39,614 nucleotides of DNA from a virus. Shown here one piece after another: positions 1 to 7,704 of the stretch. Within the stretch, counting starts at the first letter, position 1, and the number at the start of each line of letters is the position of its first letter. Below the pieces are notes generated by a model. That model had not been told where the DNA came from. It was given only the letters and a program-made list of their open reading frames with translations, and made no database searches. Location: positions 1 to 39,614 of IMG/VR virus record IMGVR_UViG_3300000956_000096, one strand, 5' to 3'. The translations under genes and the position numbers were made by a program.

Positions 1-194
1 GTCATATTTTCAGCAGTGTGAAAAGCTTCATCCAGCCTCTCAATTTCAACGAACTGACCATGTTTGGCATTCATGACCTTTGTAAGTTCGTTAGCCAGTT
101 TTTCAGCATCTTCCTGACTATGACCAATTGGCCCATCTACATACACGGCCACAAATTGGATTGCTTCGCCAGCAGATTTTTCAATAAGCCACAT
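1..194 (-). CDS. Hypothetical protein, 3' end cut by the window edge
   Basis: An open frame starts at ATG 194-192 and runs off the left edge. It begins MWLIEKSAGEAIQFV and continues for about 64 residues with no stop. A purine-rich ribosome site (GAAAGGAA) sits 6 bases before the ATG. The start lies 2 bases after the stop of the next gene upstream in the operon, so it fits the tight leftward cluster. The visible part is a mixed alpha/beta-like sequence with an acidic and lysine-containing middle. I recognise no family. Confidence 0.7.
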   Translation of the reverse strand, partial: MWLIEKSAGEAIQFVAVYVDGPIGHSQEDAEKLANELTKVMNAKHGQFVEIERLDEAFHTAENM

Positions 195-196
195 AG

Positions 197-427
197 TTAT
201 TTCCTTTCAGGTGTAACAGGTATATAGTTACCTTTCTTTTTCTTGTCCTCTTGTTTGGCTGGTTCAGCAATAGCGTAATGATGATAACCCAGCTGCTCAA
301 CCGCGTGGTTCAATGTGTTGGCCAGTGTTTCAGCAGCGTGTTCACTACGGAACTCATATGGCAATGAACGTTCAATAGCCTGACCAACAAACTGTACGCG
401 AACCCGATAGACGATGGTGGTGTCCAT
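197..427 (-). CDS. Hypothetical 76-aa protein
   Basis: Starts MDTTIVYRVRVQFVG at ATG 427, two bases after the stop of the AAA ATPase gene, so it is almost certainly co-translated with it. The first 25 residues look like a beta-strand. A helix-like stretch with 'AAETLANTLNHAVEQLG' follows, then a lysine-rich segment (KQEDKKKKG) near the end. There is no Cys pair, membrane segment or catalytic motif. I do not recognise a family. Position suggests a small partner of the ATPase, which is inference only. Confidence 0.7.
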   Translation of the reverse strand: MDTTIVYRVRVQFVGQAIERSLPYEFRSEHAAETLANTLNHAVEQLGYHHYAIAEPAKQEDKKKKGNYIPVTPERK

Positions 428-429
428 GG

Positions 430-2130
430 CTACACCGTTGGCTTGAACTTATAAACAAAGTCTACCGCTTCAACCGTTACAGTATTCTTTTCCCCTCTGA
501 CCAGCTTTACCAATTTGAGGATATTCTTGATATCGCGGCCAGTGATACCTTCATATTTCTTGGCCAGCTGCTTGACAACAGCGTCGGTCACTTTGAGTCC
601 CTGAATGGTGGCCAACACCTTCCAGATGGAAACCGCGTTCTTCACTGTTGGCGCTTCATATGTTATCTTCGCAATACACCGACTGGCTATGGCATCATCA
701 ATAATGTCTGGCCGGTTTGTTGTCATGAACAGAACACCGTTGTAGTATTCCAACACTCGGAGGAACACGCCGACGATTGCATTCTGGTTCAGGTCATCAC
801 CACGTTCACGGATGTAAACATCAGCCTCATCCAATAATAAGATGGCCTTCCAGCGTTCGGAACGGGCAAACACTGTCAGTAACTGTTTCTCCAATTCATC
901 AGGGTCGGTTCCCAGTTGCGAGCATTGAACGGTGTACAATGGCTTTTCCATCACCTCAGCATATACTTCTGCTGTCAGTGTTTTCCCTGTTCCAGGAATG
1001 CCAGCGCATAACACTACCGCTCCACCACCTTTGTTCTGGATAATATCCTGGAAGCCACCTTTCCAGCTTACCAGTGTCTTCACCAGATTGATACTTTCTT
1101 GTGGAAGAACCAGCTTATCACCCAGACTCTTGTCGTACACATACTTGGTAAGCTGTTCAATGTGAACACGTAACCGAACCTGTTTCTTCAACGCAAAGAC
1201 AACCAAGTTTGGATGGACAGGTAATGACTCTTCCTGTTCAGGGTCACTATCTTCAGGACTGCCATCCTTCACATTCAATGCGAGACGCTCCCACCAGCCG
1301 AGGTCAGCTTCCCGCCTGTTCCTTCTGTTTGAACTTTCCTCATCCGACTCTTTGAACACATCAATCACAACATTGGAAGGCTCACCATTTCTTTCAAGAT
1401 TGATGGCAGAACTTCTCCACCAGTAACGTGATGAACTTTCACTGTCCACATCATCTGTCCCATAACCATGAGCCAGATATTGTTCACCAACATTGTTCAT
1501 CACGTTGTCAAACTTTACCAGCGACTCCTGATACAGCGCGTCCTGACCAACATCTGGAAGGTAAAGGCTATTATGAAACAACACCTTCTTGACAGTTTGA
1601 TTGACTACATCATTGTAGTAAAATGTAAGAGCTTTGGCCATCTCTTCGCCGAACTCTTTCCACCCCAATCTGAATGTAACGTGTTCAGGAATTGTGTAGT
1701 CCCTGCTTTGGCGACTGGCTGGGTGATAATCTATATCATACACGTAGTAACACAACATAACACCACGTTTCGCATCACGCTCATACAGCCGGTGTTGCTT
1801 GAATGGCAACATGGTTCGGCGCATATATGTGGCGAAGTGTTCCACCTTGTTCACCTTCAGATTGGCAAACCCTTCTGTCCCACTGGTGTTCTTCATTTCC
1901 TCAACCATAGTCAGGTATTTGCCAAGTTCATGTCTGGCCGCTTTGGAACCGAATGCCGTAGCTTTGGCCAACAGCTTATGCAATTCTGTAGCACGCTCTT
2001 CCCCAATCTCCTCCACATCAACCCAGAGATGCTTCCTTTCGTAGCGTAAGTCACTGACATCAATGTCAAACCGTTTCAGGTTACCGTCATTAATCTCTTC
2101 AATGACAGCCTTGTTCAATCGTATGCGCAT
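430..2130 (-). CDS. AAA+ family ATPase
   Basis: A 566-residue protein with a C-terminal AAA+ module. Walker A GIPGTGKT is near residues 377-384, Walker B AILLLDEAD near 429-437, a sensor-1-like MTTNRP near 470, and an arginine-finger-like ASRC near 484. The arrangement matches FtsH/proteasome-type or BCS1-like remodelling ATPases rather than helicases. The N-terminal 350 residues are unlike anything I recognise and contain an acidic linker (about 285-302, rich in D/E). The start MRIRLNKAV is preceded by GGAGATAACCA, a good ribosome site. It is one of only two large enzymes in the left arm. A role as a phage AAA remodeller acting on nucleic acid or protein complexes is inferred; the substrate is unknown. 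Confidence 0.88.
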   Translation of the reverse strand: MRIRLNKAVIEEINDGNLKRFDIDVSDLRYERKHLWVDVEEIGEERATELHKLLAKATAFGSKAARHELGKYLTMVEEMKNTSGTEGFANLKVNKVEHFATYMRRTMLPFKQHRLYERDAKRGVMLCYYVYDIDYHPASRQSRDYTIPEHVTFRLGWKEFGEEMAKALTFYYNDVVNQTVKKVLFHNSLYLPDVGQDALYQESLVKFDNVMNNVGEQYLAHGYGTDDVDSESSSRYWWRSSAINLERNGEPSNVVIDVFKESDEESSNRRNRREADLGWWERLALNVKDGSPEDSDPEQEESLPVHPNLVVFALKKQVRLRVHIEQLTKYVYDKSLGDKLVLPQESINLVKTLVSWKGGFQDIIQNKGGGAVVLCAGIPGTGKTLTAEVYAEVMEKPLYTVQCSQLGTDPDELEKQLLTVFARSERWKAILLLDEADVYIRERGDDLNQNAIVGVFLRVLEYYNGVLFMTTNRPDIIDDAIASRCIAKITYEAPTVKNAVSIWKVLATIQGLKVTDAVVKQLAKKYEGITGRDIKNILKLVKLVRGEKNTVTVEAVDFVYKFKPTV

Positions 2131-2133
2131 TGG

Positions 2134-2409
2134 TTATCTCCACGCGCTAACAGCTAAACCGGCCAGCGCCAATAGAACCACGATGTATATCATGGTGGTG
2201 AACAAACTTTTAGTTGCCATGTCTCGCTTGTGGCGTATTATTTTCCGGTCAATGGCCTTCATCTTCTGGCTGTTCTTGAACAGACCGAGGATAGCCAATT
2301 GGGGAAGCATGTGATATGGCAGGTTCACATTCTCTTTATTGATAGCAATGCCAGCCAGCATTGTTATGACCAGTACAATAATCCATATTGCAATCTTTCT
2401 TGTATTCAT
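2134..2409 (-). CDS. Small membrane protein with two predicted TM segments
   Basis: A 91-residue protein with a strongly hydrophobic segment at residues 5-24 (IAIWIIVLVITMLAGIAI) and another at about 68-89 (MIYIVVLLALAGLAVSAW). Between them is a basic loop rich in K and R (KMKAIDRKIIRHKRD). The basic loop suggests it faces the cytoplasm, with both termini outside, under the positive-inside rule. AAGGAGACATAAA precedes the ATG. It sits directly upstream in transcription of the AAA ATPase, so a membrane anchor or partner is possible but unproven. A holin role is unlikely here because the gene lies far from the late genes. Confidence 0.72.
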   Translation of the reverse strand: MNTRKIAIWIIVLVITMLAGIAINKENVNLPYHMLPQLAILGLFKNSQKMKAIDRKIIRHKRDMATKSLFTTMIYIVVLLALAGLAVSAWR

Positions 2410-2410
2410 T

Positions 2411-2620
2411 TTATGTCTCCTTTGGAAAATAGTTTAGTACTTCTTTATAAACTGGGATAACGTATCCCCAGATTGCCGCCATCTCTATTGCTTCCTGTCT
2501 TGCAAGACAGGAGTGTTCGGTACAGAAGCTGGAGTATATGCTTCTTGATAATATCTTTACACTGTCATCCTTCTCAATGTAAAAGATGTAGTAGAAAATG
2601 ATACCGAATAACACATTCAC
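2411..2620 (-). CDS. Hypothetical small protein with hydrophobic N-terminus
   Basis: A 69-residue frame that starts with GTG at 2620, overlapping the stop of the preceding 38-codon gene as GTGA. A GCGAGG ribosome site lies right at that junction, so a second in-frame GTG (codon 3) is also a possible start. The N-terminus (VLFGIIFYYIFYI) is hydrophobic and could be a membrane anchor. The rest is polar and contains two cysteines (FCTEHSCLARQ). No family recognised. Confidence 0.6.
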   Translation of the reverse strand: MNVLFGIIFYYIFYIEKDDSVKILSRSIYSSFCTEHSCLARQEAIEMAAIWGYVIPVYKEVLNYFPKET

Positions 2621-2733
2621 ACCTCGCTATGGCTTTGATTTGGCTTTCCCGCACTTTTCACAATAGTAAACGGTTCCATCTTCCAGAACCATCCATGACA
2701 TTTACAGTAAGAACAGTACATCCATCTCTTCAT
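2617..2733 (-). CDS. 38-aa Cys-rich mini-protein, possibly a frameshifted zinc ribbon
   Basis: ATG at 2733 overlaps the previous stop as ATGA and has GAGAGGTATT as ribosome site. The frame reads MKRWMYCSYCKCHGWFWK and stops at 2617-2619, where it overlaps the next GTG as GTGA. Both junctions argue that this frame is used. A minus-one shift near the AAATG around 2698-2703 enters a frame that reads DGTVYYCEKCGKAKSKP and ends at TAG 2627. That would give a two-CxxC zinc ribbon, the more natural protein. Either the gene is decayed, a base was lost in sequencing, or frameshifting occurs. Confidence 0.5.
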   Translation of the reverse strand: MKRWMYCSYCKCHGWFWKMEPFTIVKSAGKPNQSHSEV

Positions 2734-2936
2734 ACTGAATACCTCTCGTTCTTCTTTTCTATTAGCCGTTCCACATGGCTATCTTCAGCGAAGACAATGT
2801 AAAAGGTTCTGTCCTTCCTCACATGAACTCTTTTGACACCTTCCTTCCACTGTTCCCAGCCAAGTAGTTGCCAGCCTGTGAAGTCATTCGCGCTGGAGGA
2901 CACATAACATTGACCGTCTTCGTCATAAGTAAACAT
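2730..2936 (-). CDS. Hypothetical 68-aa protein
   Basis: Starts MFTYDEDGQCYVSSS at ATG 2936, with its A shared with the previous TAA (TAATG overlap). It ends in an ATGA overlap with the next gene. The pattern DE-x-G-x-x-aromatic-V, then F-x-GW, also appears in the protein at 9476-9679, so the two may be distant relatives. It is predicted to be mostly beta-strand. No function recognised. Confidence 0.65.
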   Translation of the reverse strand: MFTYDEDGQCYVSSSANDFTGWQLLGWEQWKEGVKRVHVRKDRTFYIVFAEDSHVERLIEKKNERYSV

Positions 2937-3109
2937 TATTCCTCAATCAATGCTATACAGGTCTCTTCATCAGCCAGTGGTGCTATCTCATCATAATGTT
3001 GTATCCGTCTGGCTATGTACTCAGGGTCATCCAGTGAAAGGTCAGCTATGAACCACGACTGGTCTACCGAGTTTCCAACAGGGATGATGATGAACGTATA
3101 TACGGACAT
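2936..3109 (-). CDS. Hypothetical 57-aa protein
   Basis: The chosen start is MSVYTFIIIPVGNSV at 3109 because AAAGGAGATAACATC lies directly before it. A longer in-frame ATG at 3127 lies inside that ribosome site and is unlikely. The protein has a hydrophobic beta-like start and an acidic end (ADEETCIALIEE). It is the first gene after a 1-kb ORF-poor stretch, so its transcript may begin or be processed within that stretch. No family recognised. Confidence 0.65.
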   Translation of the reverse strand: MSVYTFIIIPVGNSVDQSWFIADLSLDDPEYIARRIQHYDEIAPLADEETCIALIEE

Positions 3110-3372
3110 GATGTTATCTCCTTTCATTGTGGTGTTGTGGTGGCCGGTGTTTACATGCCCTTGTAATCCTTGGAACCAGCCACCTACCCGCTACCTTCGC
3201 GTCTGTCAATGGCATAAGAACAGGTCGGGTCTATATCGAACGTTGTAAAAGGTTGTACCACCTTTCACGGACAGGCTCATACCTTATTGCTTGTTCGTTC
3301 CTCAGTGCCAGTGAGCGCTCACGCCATGGAACCACGCATTGTCAGCAGTCCTGTCTAGCTCCAGTGGTACAG

Positions 3373-3488
3373 CCTGTTCAATGTTTATCAGGTAGGGTCA
3401 CGAACCCGTTTACCTTCCTATGTCATCGTTGCTTGGCGGCAACTATGAATGGCATTACGCCTTTACGCTCTGATAAACATTGAACAGG
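3373..3488 (-). ncRNA. Candidate structured RNA with 19-bp perfect terminal stem
   Basis: Positions 3373-3391 and 3470-3488 are exact reverse complements over 19 bases (arm CCTGTTCAATGTTTATCAG), enclosing 78 bases. The enclosed part has its own short hairpins, GGGT/ACCC and GTTGC/GCAAC. No ORF overlaps it. The strand is assumed to be the transcribed minus strand. It could equally be a DNA-level cruciform or a protein-binding site. Confidence 0.45.
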
Positions 3489-3491
3489 AAC

Positions 3492-3885
3492 CCAGCTTAC
3501 TCTATACTGGTTGCCATCTTACGATTGTTGCGAGTATGACAAAGCCCACTCATTGTAATGTGCTCCAGCTTACACGATACTGGTCGGCGCTTTCCTTTTC
3601 CTATCCCTTGCCGGACAAAATTAATTGTCCTGGGATTTGCTGGCTGGCTAACAACCCTTTCGGATGGCCTTAGTGTTCCACTCGGAGCAGGGACGTGGTT
3701 TTACACATAACAGATGGTGCGCATTAGGATATTCTCTGCCCATATCAGTGTTGCATCCAGCTTCCGCATATTTCATACAGACCTTTACTGCCTGTACCGA
3801 AGCCCTCACCATTTTATCGCCAATTACTGTTATCTAAGTTGTTCCAGCTTCACCGCCGATGCTAACCCAGCTTACTTGATACTGG
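3492..3885. repeat. Three copies of CCAGCTTAC-N3-ATACTGG
   Basis: Copies lie at 3492-3510, 3565-3583 and 3867-3885. The 16 fixed bases are identical in all three, while the central triplet differs (TCT, ACG, TTG). The outer CCAG/CTGG can pair as a short stem. Two truncated CCAGCTTC matches lie near 3757 and 3844. Fixed ends with a varying centre are typical of binding sites or small hairpins. Function unknown. Confidence 0.6.
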
Positions 3886-4169
3886 GACGTTTGCTCATAT
3901 AAACTTATATATCTTCGACCATAAGCCACATGACGTCAGCCATCTATTCTGTAGCCACCATGTCCGTATTGGGTACGCCACACATTCATCATCTTGAGAA
4001 TTGGGAAACAGTCATCCACTGATAAGTAGTGGCCACTTTCTTACACGACTGAACAGTTCATACCCATCACTTGCGGGGAACAATCATTCAGTCGCTTCCA
4101 CAACAGGGTCACAGACTACCTACCATACATAGGATGACACCACTGTCGCAGAAGAGCGCCGGTGTTGGT

Positions 4170-4445
4170 CTAATTGGGTTTGTCAGTGGCTGTGCCAAAG
4201 CTGATGACACCACGAACAGCCTTGCTTGAAGCCAGCGTCTTCTTCTTACCACCTTTGGCCTTCTTGTCAGCCTTCTTCGCGGGTTTGGCCACCTTCGCCC
4301 GATGGTCAGGACAGTAGTGCTCACTGGCACTCTTCAGTTGCCAGCCAGCGGCAGCCGCTTTCTTGCTGGCCTCACCGCGTGAGTCAGCTTCAACCACCTT
4401 CTTGCAACCAGCCTTGTTACATTTCAGTTCAACCTTGTTATACAT
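4170..4445 (-). CDS. Zinc-finger plus lysine-rich-tail protein (paralog of 15252-15644)
   Basis: A 91-residue protein. The N-terminal half has a likely zinc site, LKCNKAGCKKVV (Cys pair near residues 9 and 14), then a Trp and HYCPDH near residues 43-48. The C-terminal half is a histone-H1-like tail rich in K, A and P (for example AKPAKKADKKAKGGKKK). The same layout, with matching CNxAxCK and HxCPxH signatures, is found in the protein at 15252-15644. AAAGGAGAGTAAGACA precedes the ATG. I infer a nucleic-acid-binding or nucleoid-associated role. The zinc domain resembles small uncharacterised phage proteins. Confidence 0.78.
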   Translation of the reverse strand: MYNKVELKCNKAGCKKVVEADSRGEASKKAAAAGWQLKSASEHYCPDHRAKVAKPAKKADKKAKGGKKKTLASSKAVRGVISFGTATDKPN

Positions 4446-4484
4446 TGTCTTACTCTCCTTTACTCAAACAGATTAGATTACAAC

Positions 4485-4518
4485 ACTGGCCGGACTGATA
4501 ACTACAAGTCCGGCCAGT
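4485..4518 (-). other. 12-bp perfect intercistronic hairpin
   Basis: ACTGGCCGGACT at 4485-4496 is the exact complement of AGTCCGGCCAGT at 4507-4518, with a 10-base loop. It lies between the genes 4170-4445 and 4555-5337. There is no T-run after it on the transcribed strand, so a simple intrinsic terminator is not favoured. Processing or stability control is possible. Confidence 0.65.
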
Positions 4519-4554
4519 AATTGCCCACAACATTATACACGAACTTGGCCGGTG

Positions 4555-5337
4555 TTACTCTTCTTCACTGGCCAGTGCTGCATCAAGCAGCGCTTCATGG
4601 TCTTCCACTTTGGCGAACATCTTCTCAAGCATCTTGACTGTCTGCTTGCGGTTCTTCTTGGTGGAATTGAACACAGTGAGCGCGCGCTCAAGCTGGTCGG
4701 CGGTGAACTCGCCTTCTTCCTCACCAGCTTCATCATCCGGACCAAAGGCCATCGCCTCGGTATCCTCACGCGGAGGATACCGCTTATCACGCGCTTCACG
4801 GCACTCATCCAAGTCTTCATAGAGAGCGATGAATTTGGGAACGCCATAGTTCTTTCCCGGAGTCCCATCAGTTTGTGGCTTCACTGGCCGGAGGCTATCA
4901 ACATTCTCAGCGGCCACATAGTAGACCTTCGCCTTCTTGCCAGAAGCTGGAATGAGTTTGGTGTTCCAGTCCTTGCCGAACAGTCTCACCAGTGAGGGAA
5001 GGACAATCTCTTCCCAGTCCGTCTTTACCTTGCCATTGCCAGCAAGAACAGCCACCTCACGCTCATACTCAAAGTCAAGTGCTGGGTTTAGAACGTTCAC
5101 GCCAATGGTGAAGCGGAGCTGGAACGTTTCACGGTCGGAAAGTTCAATCTCATCTTCCTCGCCCAATTCGTTCTGCTCCATATAATCCTGGAGCGTAATC
5201 TTCTCAGGACGCTGTCCTGCTCCGGCGAAACGAACCACCAGTGGTGTCACTTTGAGCGGACCAAAGTTCACAGGAACACTGGATGAAACAGCCGGTGCGT
5301 CTTTGATAAGTTTATTTACTGCATTTGCGAAACTCAT
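4555..5337 (-). CDS. Hypothetical 260-aa protein with acidic C-terminus
   Basis: Starts MSFANAVNKLIKDAP, preceded by AAAGGAGTAATAAGAA, and overlaps the previous stop as ATGA. Residues 20-160 look beta-rich (GPLKVTPLVVRFAGAG; FQLRFTIGVNVLNP). A charged stretch with REARDKRYPPRED follows, then an acidic segment (DDEAGEEEGE) and a helical end finishing ALASEEE. A beta-rich core with an acidic tail recalls phage single-stranded DNA-binding proteins, but no OB-fold signature is visible and I do not assert that function. It is one of the longer proteins of the left arm and lies near the helicase. Confidence 0.8.
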   Translation of the reverse strand: MSFANAVNKLIKDAPAVSSSVPVNFGPLKVTPLVVRFAGAGQRPEKITLQDYMEQNELGEEDEIELSDRETFQLRFTIGVNVLNPALDFEYEREVAVLAGNGKVKTDWEEIVLPSLVRLFGKDWNTKLIPASGKKAKVYYVAAENVDSLRPVKPQTDGTPGKNYGVPKFIALYEDLDECREARDKRYPPREDTEAMAFGPDDEAGEEEGEFTADQLERALTVFNSTKKNRKQTVKMLEKMFAKVEDHEALLDAALASEEE

Positions 5338-5660
5338 TTCTTATTACTCCTTTGTTTGTTTTTAGTGTTTTTATTTGATGTACTTGCTTTCGGTTTCTTT
5401 GGCTTTATAAGCTTTTCAAACTTGCGGTCGTCCAGCGGTGTGGCAACAGAAGCAGACCGAGCAGCTTCTACACTATCAATCCACCAGTCTAAAATCATCC
5501 GCTGATATTGGGCCGCGTCTATGCCTTTGGCTTTGGCTTCCTTCTGTAACCAGTCCCATTGATGCTGAGCAAACCCGTTACTGATAATCTTTTCAGCGGC
5601 AATAACATTGGGACGACCAACACGTTTCTTCTCAGTTACTTCTGTTACTTCTGTTGTCAC
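5334..5660 (-). CDS. Basic hypothetical protein, GTG start preferred
   Basis: The frame also has an ATG at 5693 that overlaps the previous stop as ATGA. However, an unusually complete Shine-Dalgarno sequence, AAAGGAGGTGAT, lies inside that extension, 6 bases before a GTG at 5660. I therefore prefer the 108-residue form beginning VTTEVTEVTEKKRVGRPN. KRVGRPN resembles an AT-hook-like GRP core. The middle is helical (QHQWDWLQKEAKAKG) and the last 35 residues are very K-rich (KPKKPKASTSNKNTKNK). A DNA-binding role is plausible but unproven. Confidence 0.68.
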   Translation of the reverse strand: MTTEVTEVTEKKRVGRPNVIAAEKIISNGFAQHQWDWLQKEAKAKGIDAAQYQRMILDWWIDSVEAARSASVATPLDDRKFEKLIKPKKPKASTSNKNTKNKQRSNKK

Positions 5661-5689
5661 TATTGCATCACCTCCTTTCTTTTTAGATT

Positions 5690-5971
5690 TCATATAATAC
5701 CACTATCGTCAAAAGAACTTTGATAGTGAGAACAGTTAGCCTCTTCACAAGAAGAGCCAGTGTGGCACTCTGTCATGTGACCTTCACCGCAAAACATAGC
5801 GGCCATCGGTGTATGACAGTGACAATCTGCATTTACCATATCAACACCAATGACAATTTCCTTAGGTGGTGTTTCAATAGGTTCTTCACGTGATGGGTCC
5901 AACAGGTCTGTGATATGAACTAATACTGTTTTCTGGTTCAACCAGCATATCGGTAACTTATAGGCTGTCAT
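5690..5971 (-). CDS. Cys/His-rich small protein
   Basis: A 93-residue protein joined to the helicase stop by an ATGA overlap. The first 45 residues are hydrophobic to mixed. The second half holds a dense Cys/His cluster (DCHCHTPMAAMFCGEGHMTE, then CHTGSSCEEANCSHY), enough ligands for one or two zinc ions. I do not recognise the fold. Its tight coupling with the helicase gene suggests co-expression with DNA-metabolism functions. Confidence 0.75.
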   Translation of the reverse strand: MTAYKLPICWLNQKTVLVHITDLLDPSREEPIETPPKEIVIGVDMVNADCHCHTPMAAMFCGEGHMTECHTGSSCEEANCSHYQSSFDDSGII

Positions 5972-7704
5972 AAACTTTCCTCCGATGTCACATAATACAG
6001 TTCATTCAGTGAACGTGTCAGGGCAACATACAGGATATTATTTTCCTGTTGTTTCTCATCTGGTGTTTTGGCTTTGGGATGTGGTATGGTTTCAGGCTTG
6101 AGAATGAAAACACGTTGTGCCTCTAACCCTTTGGCTCTGTGAACCGAACTCAACATGACACCAACATTCTCATCACTGAATAACGTTTCCAGTTTGGCCA
6201 CCAAGTCTTCAACCGTTTTACATTCACTAGAGACAGCCATGATGGTTTCATATCTTTCCTTGACATTCTCGGCCATCATTTCTTTATTCTTGTCCAGATA
6301 GCGCGCCACTTCCATCTCAGTGTGTTCAGCCATCAATGCTTCAAGCCGACCCAATTGGTCACACTGGAACCGGTCAATGTAATTCACCAGTTCCTTCCCA
6401 ATGTTAGCGCCACGAATAACAGCCTTCATCCCGCGCTTTATAATCTCAAAGGCTGGCTTCACCAGCGGCGCATTCGTTCGGCAGATAATCATATCGCCTT
6501 CCTCCGCGCGGTTCACCATCTGCTTGTAACTTATATCGGCCAGTACACCATCAATGGCATCATCAGCTGCTTGAATGGATGGAACCAGCTTTTGCGCCGC
6601 TTTCACATGAAGCCGCGGACAGCGGTAACTGATTGATAGTGGTAGTGTGGTGGCTTGCAGTTCATCAATGAGGTGTGGGATGGCCTGTGTGTCAGCGCCA
6701 CGAAACCCGTACAAGCTTTGGAACTCATCACCAACAGCCACCATCCTGCCTCCAGGAGCAAGACTTTTCAATATCAATTGAATATTGGCCGCGTTCCAGT
6801 CCTGACATTCATCACCGAGGATGAAATCATACTGGTCAAACTTGTTTGCAAGTCTGGAGTTAGTGACAGGCAAATATATCTGGTCATCAAAATCCACCGT
6901 TGCCAAGTCTCTGTCATTCATCTCCATCACATATGGAACACGTTCAATGATTTCCTGTTCCATCAGTTCATCAATGTCAATGTGGTAACGGTTTATCAGG
7001 TCAAGTAAAATATCTGGGTCATTGTAGTCGGCCAGCGTGTTCTTGATAAGCGAAACCAACCGGCGCATCCCATTACGCTTGACCCTGTTGGCTGACCTCA
7101 CCGCTGGGTCTTGTACATCATTCTTGCTGATTGACCAGAAGGAATTCATAATCTTGCTAACCTTATCAGCGTCAATCTTTTCAAAGTCCTCCAGTTTACG
7201 GATGATACTGAAACCCAGCGCGTTGATAGTAACGACCCTTATATTCTCAGGAACACGACTGCGCAATTCTCTCACGATATTCTTATTGAACGCCACGAAT
7301 AGAATTCGCATTGTACTGGGAAGGATATCAAGTATCTTGACGATGGTGGTTGTCTTACCTGAACCGGCCACTGCTCTCAGTATCATATTGCCACTGGCCT
7401 GAATAACCCAATCAAAGACAGCCTGTTGGTACACGCTGGGAATGAACACTTTCTTCTCGATAGTGGCCATCACATCTCCACCCTCTTCAGTAACATGGCC
7501 ACCACCATTACCAGCCAATAGTTCACTGACCTTTACTCCTTTGCCCTTCTTTTCTTTGGGACAGCGGACGTGAACCCATTTTCCACTACCCTTCTCCTTG
7601 CCAATCAAGTCACCCTTCTGTGTCTTACTCTTGCAATTCTTACACCAGCCATCCCACCTACTTTCCATGGTGACTGCGAACTTGTTGTTATCACTTTGAG
7701 CCAT
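5968..7704 (-). CDS. Superfamily 1 (UvrD/Rep-like) helicase with N-terminal zinc domain
   Basis: A 578-residue ATP-dependent DNA helicase. Residues 16-50 carry WCKNCK and HVRCP, a probable zinc-binding module. The SF1 core follows in order: Q-motif-like VYQQAVFDWV (about 91-100), motif I VAGSGKTTT (112-120), motif II GDECQD (297-302), motif III VGDEFQSLYGFRGAD (324-338), motif IV region SISYRCP (357-363), motif V SSVHRAKGLE (519-528) and motif VI LYVALTRS (558-565). It is shorter than cellular UvrD (about 720 residues), as is common in phages. The start MAQSDNN is preceded by AAGGAGACTAGTA and lies 14 bases inside the upstream gene. It likely unwinds DNA during phage replication or recombination. 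Confidence 0.93.
   Translation of the reverse strand: MAQSDNNKFAVTMESRWDGWCKNCKSKTQKGDLIGKEKGSGKWVHVRCPKEKKGKGVKVSELLAGNGGGHVTEEGGDVMATIEKKVFIPSVYQQAVFDWVIQASGNMILRAVAGSGKTTTIVKILDILPSTMRILFVAFNKNIVRELRSRVPENIRVVTINALGFSIIRKLEDFEKIDADKVSKIMNSFWSISKNDVQDPAVRSANRVKRNGMRRLVSLIKNTLADYNDPDILLDLINRYHIDIDELMEQEIIERVPYVMEMNDRDLATVDFDDQIYLPVTNSRLANKFDQYDFILGDECQDWNAANIQLILKSLAPGGRMVAVGDEFQSLYGFRGADTQAIPHLIDELQATTLPLSISYRCPRLHVKAAQKLVPSIQAADDAIDGVLADISYKQMVNRAEEGDMIICRTNAPLVKPAFEIIKRGMKAVIRGANIGKELVNYIDRFQCDQLGRLEALMAEHTEMEVARYLDKNKEMMAENVKERYETIMAVSSECKTVEDLVAKLETLFSDENVGVMLSSVHRAKGLEAQRVFILKPETIPHPKAKTPDEKQQENNILYVALTRSLNELYYVTSEESL

Larger units (their letters stand above)
3128..4169. other. ORF-poor, structure-rich 1-kb spacer
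   Basis: No convincing coding frame is present on either strand, although neighbouring genes are packed end to end. It holds many inverted repeats: 3248-3265 (AAAGGT/ACCTTT), a 12-bp palindrome GTGAGCGCTCAC near 3311, a 19-bp perfect inverted repeat 3373-3391/3470-3488, GTTGC/GCAAC in that repeat's loop, GGACAA/TTGTCC near 3612-3630, CCACT/AGTGG near 4017-4033, and CGACTGAA/TTCAGTCG at 4046-4094. It also holds three copies of CCAGCTTAC-N3-ATACTGG. I found no tRNA in it. It may encode one or more structured RNAs. Confidence 0.6.

Noticed and set aside
3127-3902. Plus-strand frames of 62-118 codons in the 1-kb spacer
   Set aside because: They are interrupted, lack ribosome sites, run against the local transcription direction and coincide with inverted repeats.
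3128-4169. tRNA cluster or CRISPR array in the ORF-poor spacer
   Set aside because: No T-loop/anticodon-arm combination folds as tRNA, and the repeats are too few and unevenly spaced for CRISPR.
6322-7402. Long plus-strand frames within the helicase region
   Set aside because: They are antisense shadows of the helicase gene, whose motifs are intact.
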